The notes beneath the pieces were generated by a model, which did no database searches, was not told the origin of the DNA, and saw only the letters and a list, made by a program, of their open reading frames with translations. A stretch of DNA of 64,000 nt from Paenibacillus sp. FSL K6-1330. GTDB lineage: Bacteria > Bacillota > Bacilli > Paenibacillales > Paenibacillaceae. Both the position numbers and the translations under genes were made by a program. Where the stretch lies: contig NZ_CP150269.1 in NCBI RefSeq assembly GCF_037976825.1, forward strand, positions 1,928,501 to 1,992,500, given 5' to 3'. Position 1 is the first letter of the stretch. Each line of letters starts with the position of its first letter. Positions 8,040-15,906 of the stretch are shown here, in pieces.

Positions 8040-8411
8040 TCGGCCGGGTTGGAGCATCACCTGAAGAATCGCTGCAGCAGGTGCTGGATCTGATCGAGGA
8101 CCCGTATATCTACTTTATAGGAATAGCGAATCTCACCGCTGGTTTGTGACCAAACGGGATTGCCATGCCGTGCCGGAGTATAGCGGACGCAGTAAAGAGC
8201 ATGAAGAGCGCCTTACCCGACTGTGGTCCAAGCAGGACGGCCCGGACGAATTGGTTTACCTATACCCGATGGAAGGCAAGTATTTCTGAACGTCGTACAC
8301 TGGGCAACCTCTCCGAGCGAGAGCGTTGTCTTCTATTTTCGTGAAGAAGTCGGAGCGGGGGGAGTGCTTGGCGGTAGTATAGGATTGTCTGCAGCAGGTG
8401 TAGAGGTGTAG
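8040..8411 (+). pseudogene. Decayed reading frame with two apparent frameshifts
   Basis: Three successive frames each read like protein but cannot be joined without shifts. About 8041-8120 gives IGRVGASPEESLQQVLDLIE. About 8117-8289 gives RNSESHRWFVTKRDCHAVPE and continues to LVYLYPMEGKYF, then a stop. About 8280-8410 gives FLNVVHWATSPSESVVFYF. No start codon with a ribosome site is visible upstream. I do not recognise the parent family. The sense-like composition and junction positions suggest a broken gene, but it could be chance open frames. Confidence 0.4.
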
Positions 8412-8437
8412 AGAGTTGTGCGGTCGTGTTGCGTTGC

Positions 8438-8624
8438 CTTAACGGACTCAGGAGCCGTTAATTGAGGAAAAAACTCCCGTACAGGTATGGTAACGGACCT
8501 GAAGTCCGTTATTTATGACAAAAGAGGGTAATTTGCCTGTGAATTTGCTAAATAACGGCTGTGGTGTCCGCTAAATTCCAAATTAGGCCGTTTTTTCTGA
8601 AATAACGTACCTACGGTCCGATAG
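8438..8624. repeat. Four spaced imperfect palindromes (TAACGGAC family)
   Basis: Four related short inverted repeats lie at about 8439-8461, 8490-8513, 8550-8575 and 8600-8624. Examples are TAACGGACTCAGGAGCCGTTA and TAACGGACCTGAAGTCCGTTA. Spacing is 50-60 bp. The last two copies are more degenerate. They lie in a gene-free stretch between the decayed frame and the tRNA-tail repeats. Confidence 0.75.
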
Positions 8625-8682
8625 AGTTTGTGTTCTGTGCGCGATGTTGGGAAGCTGCTATGGAGGTCATGCGCCACATTGT

Positions 8683-9103
8683 ACCTCAGAAGAGATGCGG
8701 CCTTTAGAGGCCGACTGCGAAGTGGTCTCCCGAAGCGTATGGGGATGAGAACCCCTCACAGGGGTTCTCATCCCCATGGACGCAAAAACACCACCCCGAA
8801 GGGCGGTGCATTTTTTACGTCCCCGAAGGGAGGCGACCTTTGCAGGCCGACTGCGCAGCAATCCTTCCGAAGCATAGGCTCCGGCGCCCCCCTACCAGGG
8901 GTTCTCATCCCCGTGGACGCAAAAACACCGCCCCTAAGAGGCGGTGCATTTTTTACGTCCCAGAAGGGATGCGGCCTTTACAGGCCGACTGCGAAGTGGT
9001 CCTCCCGAAGCATAGGCTCCGACGAACCCAATACTGGGTTCATCATCCTTCTGGAATACGCAAAGAAGCCGCCAACTATAACTAGTGGCGGCTTCCTCTT
9101 TTA
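8683..9103 (-). repeat. Three tandem tRNA-tail repeat units (about 134-148 bp each)
   Basis: Read on the minus strand, downstream of tRNA-Arg, each unit has the same parts. First a terminator-like hairpin with T run (for example GCACCGCC...GGGGCGGTG then TTTTT), then GCGTCCA or GCGTATTCC. A GATGAGAACCCC or GATGAACCC segment follows, then GCTTCGG, CGCAGTCGGCCT and AAAGGCCGCAT. The unit closes with a copy of the tRNA 3' end (CCCTTCTGGGACGTAAAA). Unit boundaries fall near 9103, 8955, 8817 and 8683. The last unit is the most degraded. Confidence 0.85.
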
Positions 9104-9177
<74 letters not shown>

Positions 9178-9201
9178 ATAGGAATTTTTCAAGCAAAAAA
9201 T

Positions 9202-9230
9202 ATATTATCACATACGCTGGAGAAATTCAA
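9202..9230 (-). promoter_or_regulatory. Sigma-A promoter of the second tRNA-Arg
   Basis: On the minus strand, TTGAAT (9230-9225), a 17-bp spacer and TAATAT (9207-9202), 25 bp upstream of the tRNA. Confidence 0.7.
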
Positions 9231-9399
9231 TCATTATTTTAAGATGCAAAGTTTTTTGGTTCTGCAAGATTATGAGAGCAGCATATCGGGTTATATTGAT
9301 AAAATATACGCTGGACTATATAAAGATAGTCGTCCACCCGTTGTCGGATGTGGCCAAGTACGAGCGATGTCAGCCCTTTTTTAAACTTGGCAGTACATA

Positions 9400-9408
9400 T
9401 GCTATAAT
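9400..9408 (+). promoter_or_regulatory. Extended -10 promoter for ysoA
   Basis: TGCTATAAT (TGnTATAAT form) lies 41 bp upstream of the proposed start. No good -35 is present at 17 bp. Confidence 0.55.
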
Positions 9409-9448
9409 CAACGAATACGAAAAACAGGACTAGAAAGGAGGTGTCCTT

Positions 9449-10381
9449 ATCAAGGACTCTTACTCCCAAGAACAAGAGGACAAGAACATCATCCTGTTTC
9501 CGAAGACGCTGGATTATTACCAGATTCAGCTTACGGTTATGCTCGAGAATGAACGTTACGGTGAAGCGATGGAGGTTCTGCGCTTTCTGCTGAAATGCGG
9601 AGGACAGAATGAACGGCATTATGAAGAGTGGAATTCGCTCCTCGACTGGCTTGAAGCCGCATTTCCGGAACAGGCTGTCCCCCGTTCGGTTGATTCCCAA
9701 GCAGAGCCAGAGGAGGATGATCCGGACGAAGCGGAAATGGCAAGGCAGATGGTTAGGGACAAAGTCGCTCAGGATGCCGGATATGCCGACAAGCTGCTGG
9801 CTTCGGTCATGAACGGGCCGCTGACAGAGCAGACCATTTTGGCGCTGGAACAGCTCGCTTATTTGGACCGTCCGGAGATCGACGCTATTTTGGTCGAGTG
9901 GCTGCATGATACGCCGCTTCATCCGCTGCTGCAATTTCGGGTGCTGCAAACGCTCCGGAGAAGAGGAATGGAAGGGAATGTGAGCCTTCATCGCGGGCAG
10001 GAAGCCGTCGAGATTGAGATCGATTCGGTTCCCTTGGACCCAGGAAGTTTCCCGGACGCCATTTCGAAAATTTTGGAGCGTGTGGCCGATCAGACTGAGA
10101 TTCATGAACCGACACTATTTTATTTTGCACAGGAATTATGGTCTCAGTTCATCATGGCGATTTACGGCACCGAAGATTACCATTCCATGCTGGATGAAGA
10201 AGAATCCACGCTTGACATATGGGCGGCTGCTCTGCATGACATTGTGTCGGAGAGTCTGAAAGGGTTTCGTAATGAGGAGGAAATCCGCCCGCTCTACGGC
10301 ATAACGGACACCATGCGGTTCCGCTATGAGGGAGCCTACCGATCTCTTAAACAATTTGTTGCTGCGGGCGTGGAAGATTAG
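9449..10381 (+). CDS. ysoA: YsoA-like protein, possible ATC start
   Basis: The protein has 310 residues if it starts at ATC 9449, or 280 from ATG 9539. It is acidic and helical, with repeat-like amphipathic helices (for example ALEQLAYLDRPEIDAILVEW) that suggest a TPR- or HEAT-like scaffold. Identification as YsoA rests mainly on position directly upstream of tig, as in B. subtilis. Function is unknown. An in-frame TAG at 9431 precedes a near-perfect AAAGGAGGTG (9434-9443). The only codon at proper spacing (7 nt after AGGAGG) is ATC, and the 30 codons up to ATG 9539 read as good protein (KDSYSQEQEDKNIILFPKTL). ATG 9539 has no ribosome site. Confidence 0.8.
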   Translation: MKDSYSQEQEDKNIILFPKTLDYYQIQLTVMLENERYGEAMEVLRFLLKCGGQNERHYEEWNSLLDWLEAAFPEQAVPRSVDSQAEPEEDDPDEAEMARQMVRDKVAQDAGYADKLLASVMNGPLTEQTILALEQLAYLDRPEIDAILVEWLHDTPLHPLLQFRVLQTLRRRGMEGNVSLHRGQEAVEIEIDSVPLDPGSFPDAISKILERVADQTEIHEPTLFYFAQELWSQFIMAIYGTEDYHSMLDEEESTLDIWAAALHDIVSESLKGFRNEEEIRPLYGITDTMRFRYEGAYRSLKQFVAAGVED

Positions 10382-10427
10382 CGAGAGTTGGAAAACGTTT
10401 ACGGTATCGTAGCATAAGGGTTCGCCC

Positions 10428-10456
10428 TTGAAAAAGAATTTAATGTTGTTTATACT
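10428..10456 (+). promoter_or_regulatory. Sigma-A promoter of tig
   Basis: TTGAAA (10428-10433), a 17-bp spacer and TATACT (10451-10456), about 70 bp upstream of the tig start. Confidence 0.8.
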
Positions 10457-10526
10457 ATAGTGGTTATTCGGTACGTGATACATTATTGCGTCGACCACGT
10501 GAATTATTTTGGAGGGGAAAGCATAA

Positions 10527-11849
10527 ATGAAAGCAACTTGGGAAAAAATAGAGAAGAACCTTGGGGTTCTTGACGTTGAGGTTGATGCGGAGCGCGTTGC
10601 ATCCGCCCTCGACAAAGCTTTTAATAAAGTAGCCAAAAAAGCAAATGTACCTGGATTCCGTAAAGGTAAAGTACCTCGCTCGATCTTCGAAGCTCGTTTT
10701 GGCGTTGAGAGCTTGTACCAGGATGCAATCGACATCCTTCTTCCAGAAGTATACAGCGAAGCTGTAGAACAAGCGGATATCTTCCCTGTGGATCGTCCAG
10801 AAGTGGACATCGAGCAATTCGCTAAAGGCGAAACTTTTAAGTTCAAAGCAAGAGTAACGGTAAAACCAGAAGTTAAACTTGGCGAATACAAAGGTGTTGA
10901 AGTTGCTGCAGTAGCTGCTGAGGTTTCTGACGAGGAACTGAGCGAAGAGCTTGAGCGTCTGCAACAACGTCATGCTGAGCTTACAGTAATCGACGAAGGT
11001 GCTTCCCAGTCTGGCGATATCGTTGTGATTGATTTTGATGGTTCCGTTGACGGCGTTCCTTTCGAAGGTGGACAAGCTGAGCGTTATTCCCTTGAGCTTG
11101 GAAGCAACACGTTCATTCCAGGTTTTGAAGATCAAGTCATCGGAATGGCTACTGGAGACTTCAAAAACGTGGAAGTGACATTCCCTGAAACTTACCATGC
11201 TGAAGATTTGGCTAACAAACAAGCTATCTTCAAAGTGAAAGTTCACGAAATCAAACGCAAGCAGCTTCCTGAGCTGGATGATGAATTCGCTAAAGACGTA
11301 AGTGAATTCGATACGCTTGATGAGTACAAGGAAGATCTGAAGAAACAACTGCTGACTCGCAAAGAGCAAGAAGCACAAGGCGTTCGTGAGAACGAAGCCG
11401 TTGAAAAAGCAGCAGCTAACGCTGAAGTTGAAATTCCTGACGCTATGATTCAATCCGAAGTTCAAAACATGATGCGCGATTTCGACAACCGTCTTCGCCA
11501 GCAAGGCATGAACCTGGAAATGTTCCTTAGCTTCTCCGGCCAAACGAATGCCGATCTGGAAGGTCAAATGAAGGACGATGCTGCAAAACGCGTTCGCAAC
11601 AACCTCGTGCTCGAGCAAATCGCGAAAGAAGAAAAACTCGAAGTATCTGAAGAGGAAATCAACAAAGAGCTGGAAAACATGGCTGACACATACAAACGTC
11701 CTGCTGATGAAATCCGCAGCATCTTGGGTGCTAACGGTTCCCTTGACAGCCTTCGTGAAGAACTGCTTCTTCGCAAAACCATCGACTTCTTGTTGGAAAA
11801 CAGCGTAGAAGGCGCTCCTGTTGAGAAGAAAGAAGCAACTGAAGAATAA
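10527..11849 (+). CDS. tig: Trigger factor
   Basis: The 440-residue ribosome-associated chaperone and prolyl isomerase binds nascent chains at the tunnel exit. The N-terminal ribosome-binding domain has the signature GFRKGKVP (about residues 44-51). The FKBP-type isomerase domain (about 160-245) reads GDIVVIDFDGSVDGVPFEGG and GSNTFIPGFEDQ, and a long helical C-terminal chaperone arm follows. Length is normal for the family. GGAGGGG precedes ATG 10527. Codon use is strongly biased (GAA, AAA, GTA, CGT), as expected for an abundant protein. It has its own promoter and a terminator at 11888, so it is probably monocistronic. Confidence 0.97.
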   Translation: MKATWEKIEKNLGVLDVEVDAERVASALDKAFNKVAKKANVPGFRKGKVPRSIFEARFGVESLYQDAIDILLPEVYSEAVEQADIFPVDRPEVDIEQFAKGETFKFKARVTVKPEVKLGEYKGVEVAAVAAEVSDEELSEELERLQQRHAELTVIDEGASQSGDIVVIDFDGSVDGVPFEGGQAERYSLELGSNTFIPGFEDQVIGMATGDFKNVEVTFPETYHAEDLANKQAIFKVKVHEIKRKQLPELDDEFAKDVSEFDTLDEYKEDLKKQLLTRKEQEAQGVRENEAVEKAAANAEVEIPDAMIQSEVQNMMRDFDNRLRQQGMNLEMFLSFSGQTNADLEGQMKDDAAKRVRNNLVLEQIAKEEKLEVSEEEINKELENMADTYKRPADEIRSILGANGSLDSLREELLLRKTIDFLLENSVEGAPVEKKEATEE

Positions 11850-11887
11850 TAAATAGGCGGCTGCGAAAAGCTGCCCTCACATTAGAT

Positions 11888-11920
11888 AAGGCACGTACAT
11901 TTCATGCGTGCCTTATTTTT
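11888..11920 (+). terminator. Terminator of tig
   Basis: Stem AAGGCACG / CGTGCCTT with an 11-nt loop, then ATTTTT. Confidence 0.85.
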
Positions 11921-12068
11921 AACTAAGAATAGCCAATTTACTACTAAATGTGACATGAATTGGTTATTAATTTCGACATACATAATGAGACAAGTTGGCA
12001 GGATATAATTCTTGGCAAGTTCATAGGATGTAAGCAGGGTTAAAAAATGACATCGTGCTGTGAACATG

Positions 12069-12097
12069 TTAGAATAACTTTTGTAACGTTGTAGTAT
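12069..12097 (+). promoter_or_regulatory. Candidate promoter of clpP-clpX
   Basis: TTAGAA (12069-12074), 17 bp, TAGTAT (12092-12097). I saw no CtsR heptad repeat nearby. Confidence 0.5.
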
Positions 12098-12124
12098 ATT
12101 TTTCAAGGAAAAGAGGTTGGTCGC

Positions 12125-12715
12125 ATGAGTCTTGTACCTATGGTTGTGGAACAAACCAGTCGAGGCGAAAGATCTTACGATATCTACTCAAGATTACTGA
12201 AGGATCGCATAATATTCCTCAGCAGTGCGATCGATGACGATGTTGCCAATCTTGTCATCGCCCAGCTTCTGTTTCTAGCTGCGGAAGATCCGGAAAAAGA
12301 CATCTCTTTGTACATCAATTCCCCTGGCGGTTCGGTTACAGCCGGGATGGGTATATATGATACGATGCAGTTGATCAAGCCTGATGTGTCCACGATTTGC
12401 GTTGGCATGGCTGCCAGCATGGGGTCACTGTTGCTTACTGCAGGAGCGCCAGGCAAACGCTATGCTCTTGAGAACAGTGAAGTGATGATTCATCAGCCGC
12501 TCGGAGGCATTCAAGGTCAGGCATCCGATATCCAAATCCATGCAGATTGGATCATCAAGACCAGACATAAGCTGAATCAAATCTATGTGGAGCGCACGGG
12601 TCAGCCCCTTGAAAAAATCGAACGCGATACGGACCGCGACTTTTTCATGAGCGCGGAGGAAGCGAAGGCGTACGGGATTATTGATGATGTTCTGTCTTCA
12701 CCGACCAAATCTTAA
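12125..12715 (+). CDS. clpP: ATP-dependent Clp protease, proteolytic subunit
   Basis: This is the 196-residue serine peptidase that forms the tetradecameric chamber used with ClpX and other Clp ATPases. The catalytic Ser98 (GMAASMG) and His123 (MIHQPLGG) are visible at family positions, with Asp in ERDTDRD near residue 172. The N-terminus [19 protein letters not shown] matches the usual unprocessed start. GAGGTTGGTCGC precedes the ATG. clpX begins 14 bp downstream with no terminator between, so the two form an operon. In B. subtilis clpP lies elsewhere; the tig-clpP-clpX arrangement is more like that of proteobacteria. Confidence 0.97.
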   Translation: MSLVPMVVEQTSRGERSYDIYSRLLKDRIIFLSSAIDDDVANLVIAQLLFLAAEDPEKDISLYINSPGGSVTAGMGIYDTMQLIKPDVSTICVGMAASMGSLLLTAGAPGKRYALENSEVMIHQPLGGIQGQASDIQIHADWIIKTRHKLNQIYVERTGQPLEKIERDTDRDFFMSAEEAKAYGIIDDVLSSPTKS

Positions 12716-12729
12716 GGGGTGGTAATAGC

Positions 12730-13995
12730 ATGTTTAAATTTAACGATGACAAAGGGCAGCTGAAGTGCTCCTTCTGCGGTAAATCGCAGGAGCAGGTCCG
12801 CAAGCTGGTTGCGGGGCCCGGTGTTTATATATGTGACGAGTGTATTGACTTGTGTTCAGAGATCGTTGAGGAAGAACTCGGCCATGAGGAAGAAGTGGAT
12901 CTGAAGGATATTCCGAAACCTCGTGATATTCGTGACATTCTGGATCAATACGTAATCGGTCAGGATCAAGCGAAGAAGTCCCTTTCCGTTGCCGTTTACA
13001 ATCACTATAAGCGCATCAATACCCAGAACAAAATTGAGGACGTTGAATTGCAAAAGAGTAATATTTTGCTGCTCGGACCAACAGGTTCCGGTAAAACATT
13101 GCTCGCGCAAACCATGGCCAAAATTCTCAACGTGCCGTTCGCTATTGCAGATGCAACTTCACTGACCGAAGCTGGTTATGTAGGTGAGGATGTTGAGAAC
13201 ATTCTGCTGAAGCTGATTCAAGCAGCGGATTATGATGTGGAAAAAGCGGAACGCGGCATTATCTATATTGATGAGATCGATAAAGTGGCTCGTAAATCGG
13301 AGAACCCGTCCATTACCCGTGACGTTTCCGGTGAAGGGGTTCAGCAGGCCCTGCTGAAAATTCTTGAAGGTACCGTTGCTTCCGTGCCTCCGCAAGGTGG
13401 ACGCAAGCATCCGCATCAGGAATTCATCCAGATCGATACGACGAACATCCTGTTCATTTGCGGCGGTGCATTTGACGGATTGGAACAGTACATTAAACGC
13501 CGGATCGGTAAAAAGGTCATCGGCTTTAATGCAGCCGGAGAAAACCAGAAGGATCTTAAGCCAGGTGAATACCTGACGATGGTTCTGCCGGAAGATCTGC
13601 TGAAATTCGGCTTGATTCCGGAGTTCGTTGGTCGTCTGCCAGTTGTTTCTACGCTGGAACCGTTGGATGAGGCAACATTGGTACGGATTCTGTCCGAGCC
13701 GAAAAATGCGCTGACAAAACAGTACCAAAAGCTGCTTGAATTTGACAACGTAAACCTCAAATTTGAGCCAGGCGCGCTAGAAGCGATTGCCCGCGAAGCC
13801 ATTAAGCGCAATACCGGCGCACGCGGACTGCGTTCCATCATTGAAAGCATCATGCTGGATGTGATGTACGAAGCGCCGTCCAGAGATGATATTAAGGATT
13901 GCGTCATTACGGAGCAAGTCGTTCGTGATAAAGTGATTCCTGAACTGCAAGCCAAAAGTAACGAAGACGATAAGAAACAAGAAGAAAGCGCCTAA
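12730..13995 (+). CDS. clpX: Clp protease ATP-binding subunit ClpX
   Basis: The 421-residue AAA+ unfoldase feeds substrates to ClpP. The N-terminal zinc-binding domain has Cys13, Cys16, Cys35 and Cys38 (CSFC...CDEC). Walker A is GPTGSGKT at residues 116-123, Walker B IYIDEIDK follows near 180, and the ClpP-contact loop occurs as IGFNAAG near residue 260. Length is standard. AAGGGGTGG precedes the ATG. Co-transcription with clpP is likely. Confidence 0.98.
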   Translation: MFKFNDDKGQLKCSFCGKSQEQVRKLVAGPGVYICDECIDLCSEIVEEELGHEEEVDLKDIPKPRDIRDILDQYVIGQDQAKKSLSVAVYNHYKRINTQNKIEDVELQKSNILLLGPTGSGKTLLAQTMAKILNVPFAIADATSLTEAGYVGEDVENILLKLIQAADYDVEKAERGIIYIDEIDKVARKSENPSITRDVSGEGVQQALLKILEGTVASVPPQGGRKHPHQEFIQIDTTNILFICGGAFDGLEQYIKRRIGKKVIGFNAAGENQKDLKPGEYLTMVLPEDLLKFGLIPEFVGRLPVVSTLEPLDEATLVRILSEPKNALTKQYQKLLEFDNVNLKFEPGALEAIAREAIKRNTGARGLRSIIESIMLDVMYEAPSRDDIKDCVITEQVVRDKVIPELQAKSNEDDKKQEESA

Positions 13996-14108
13996 TGTGC
14001 TCTAGCGCATTAGACGTGGAATAAATCTACGCTGATTCTCCACTTCCAGTTATACCCAATCGGGTTGATTGGAGTGGAGCTTTGGCGTTATATGGGAGAG
14101 ATCGTACC

Positions 14109-15218
14109 ATGTTTTTGAGACAAGACACACGGCCCGTCAAGGTGGGGAATCTCACTATTGGGGGAAAGAACGAAGTCATTATTCAAAGCATGTGCACCAC
14201 CAAAACAGCAGATGTGGAGGCGACCGTTGCCGAGATACTCCGTCTGGAAGAAGCGGGATGTCAGATCGTTCGCGTTACGGTGAACAATGAGGAAGCAGCT
14301 GCAGCCATTAAGGAAATCAAGAAACGCATTCATATTCCGCTTGTGGCGGATATTCATTTTAACTACAAGCTTGCCCTGATGGCGATCGAGAACGGTATCG
14401 ATAAAGTCCGGATCAATCCGGGAAACATCGGTAAGCGTGAAAAGGTCGAAGCTGTCGTGAAAGCATGCAAAGAGAAGGGGATTCCGATTCGAATCGGAGT
14501 TAACGCCGGTTCCTTGGAGAATCATCTCATTGAAAAATACGGGTATCCGACACCGGAAGCCATGGTGGAAAGCGCCTTGTATCATATCGGCATCCTGGAA
14601 GAACTGGATTTCCATGATATCATCGTTTCTCTTAAAGCCTCTGATGTACCGATGGCAATTGCGGCTTACACCAAGGCGGCGGAAGTTATACCATACCCGC
14701 TTCACCTGGGCATAACCGAAGCAGGCACTCTGTTCTCGGGTACCGTCAAGAGTGCTGCCGGACTTGGCGCGCTGTTGTCTCTTGGAATCGGCAGCACGAT
14801 GCGTATTTCCTTGAGTGCCGATCCTGTGGAAGAGATCAAGGTAGGCCGGGAGCTGCTCAAATCCTTCGGTCTGATCTCGGATGCGGCAACCTTGGTATCT
14901 TGCCCGACCTGCGGTCGTCTGGATATCGATTTGTTCTCCATTGCCAATGAGGTAGAGGAGTACATCTCGAAGATTAAAGTTCCGATCAAGGTTTCCGTTC
15001 TGGGCTGTGCCGTAAACGGCCCCGGCGAGGCAAGAGAAGCCGACATTGGTATTGCCGGCGCTCGAGGTGAAGGTTTGCTCTTCCGTTACGGAGAGATGAT
15101 CCGTAAGGTACCGGAAGAGACCATGGTTGAAGAGCTTAAGAAAGAAATCGATCATATCGTGAAGGTGTACGAGGAAACCGGCGAAATCCCGGGCCGCAAG
15201 CACAAATCCACGGTCTGA
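14109..15218 (+). CDS. ispG: 4-hydroxy-3-methylbut-2-enyl diphosphate synthase
   Basis: The 369-residue iron-sulfur enzyme carries out the penultimate step of the MEP isoprenoid pathway. [12 protein letters not shown] opens the TIM barrel. The C-terminal [4Fe-4S] ligands appear in SCPTCGR and [12 protein letters not shown], the conserved Cys-x2-Cys...Cys pattern. I chose ATG 14109 (GGGAGAG 9 nt upstream). A TTG at 14082 would add nine residues. It lies between clpX and lonB, where B. subtilis has no gene. A strong terminator follows at 15261. Confidence 0.97.
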   Translation: MFLRQDTRPVKVGNLTIGGKNEVIIQSMCTTKTADVEATVAEILRLEEAGCQIVRVTVNNEEAAAAIKEIKKRIHIPLVADIHFNYKLALMAIENGIDKVRINPGNIGKREKVEAVVKACKEKGIPIRIGVNAGSLENHLIEKYGYPTPEAMVESALYHIGILEELDFHDIIVSLKASDVPMAIAAYTKAAEVIPYPLHLGITEAGTLFSGTVKSAAGLGALLSLGIGSTMRISLSADPVEEIKVGRELLKSFGLISDAATLVSCPTCGRLDIDLFSIANEVEEYISKIKVPIKVSVLGCAVNGPGEAREADIGIAGARGEGLLFRYGEMIRKVPEETMVEELKKEIDHIVKVYEETGEIPGRKHKSTV

Positions 15219-15260
15219 GCTAGATAACTTGGTTTTTGAAATGTATCCCCACTTAAATAA

Positions 15261-15298
15261 AAACGGCAGTCTCTGGATTCAAAGAGACTGCCGTTTTG
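15261..15298 (+). terminator. Terminator of ispG
   Basis: A near-perfect stem (AAACGGCAGTCTCT / AGAGACTGCCGTTT) followed by T-rich sequence. Confidence 0.9.
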
Positions 15299-15821
15299 TT
15301 GTTTTGAAAGAGTTTAAGGGGGAGGCAGGGTATATCCTTGAAATTTCTTTAAACGGTCAAAAGTGTAGCAATGACCGAATAGGACAAGTAATATAACTTG
15401 TTTATCTGACGTGCGGTAATAGGAGGAGCTCGTTTCAATGGTATGTTTTACAGTAACTATTCTTTACTGAGCTTCTGATAACTGAAGCTCAGTTCTCCAC
15501 TCTCCCCACCCCCCACGATGAAGAAGGATGCCATGCGCCGCACCAGCGGAGCGGACGAATCGATTCCGGAGAAGCGGATGCGTTCGGCTGAAAGTTTTCC
15601 TCCGGAAAACTCGCATCGAAAGCATAAGCTGTTTCCGAATTTCTACATTGGTACTCGTCATTCATGAAATTCGGAAACAACAGCGATCGGAGGAACGATA
15701 CGTACGCGGAGCGTCTCACATCACAACGTCTCACAACGTCTCCCATCCACTTTTTGATACTTTATGACTTCGTTAATGCATCCTGATTAAATCACCTTCT
15801 TTTACAATTTGTTCCCCCTCC
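15299..15821. other. Gene-free stretch with several hairpins
   Basis: No convincing gene is seen. Three inverted repeats stand out. ACTGAGCTTC / GAAGCTCAGT (about 15467-15492) is a perfect 10-bp stem with an 8-nt loop. GTTTTCC / GGAAAAC lies at about 15593-15610. CTGTTTCCGAATTTC / GAAATTCGGAAAC..CAG (15629-15643 with 15666-15683) is a long stem with a 22-nt loop. They may form a non-coding RNA or a dispersed repeat element. Direct repeats of CTCACA(T)CACAACGTCTC occur near 15715-15740. Confidence 0.45.
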
Positions 15822-15824
15822 CGC

Positions 15825-15854
15825 GTTTTACCATCCGAGGAATCGGCAATACTA
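15825..15854 (+). promoter_or_regulatory. Possible sigma-F promoter of lonB
   Basis: GGCAATACTA (15845-15854) fits the forespore -10 consensus GGnnAnAnTn exactly. GTTTTA 14 bp upstream is only a partial -35. In B. subtilis lonB is sigma-F dependent, which supports the reading. Confidence 0.45.
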
Positions 15855-15906
15855 CCATGTATTAACGTTTGGATGAAGACATAATGGAGTACAGGAGGAA
15901 TGACTT

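Noticed and set aside
8683..9103. CRISPR array in the tandem repeats
   Set aside because: Units are 134-148 bp with internal hairpins and tRNA ends, not short repeats with unique spacers, and no cas genes are present.
10464..11618. 384-residue minus-strand frame across tig
   Set aside because: It is a shadow of the strongly biased trigger factor codons; no ribosome site and an unnatural Phe/His/Cys-rich composition.
14088..15203. 371-residue minus-strand frame across ispG
   Set aside because: Shadow frame; the plus strand encodes a complete, conserved IspG.
15464..15767. Small frames on both strands between ispG and lonB
   Set aside because: They cover inverted repeats, lack ribosome sites and have no protein-like character.
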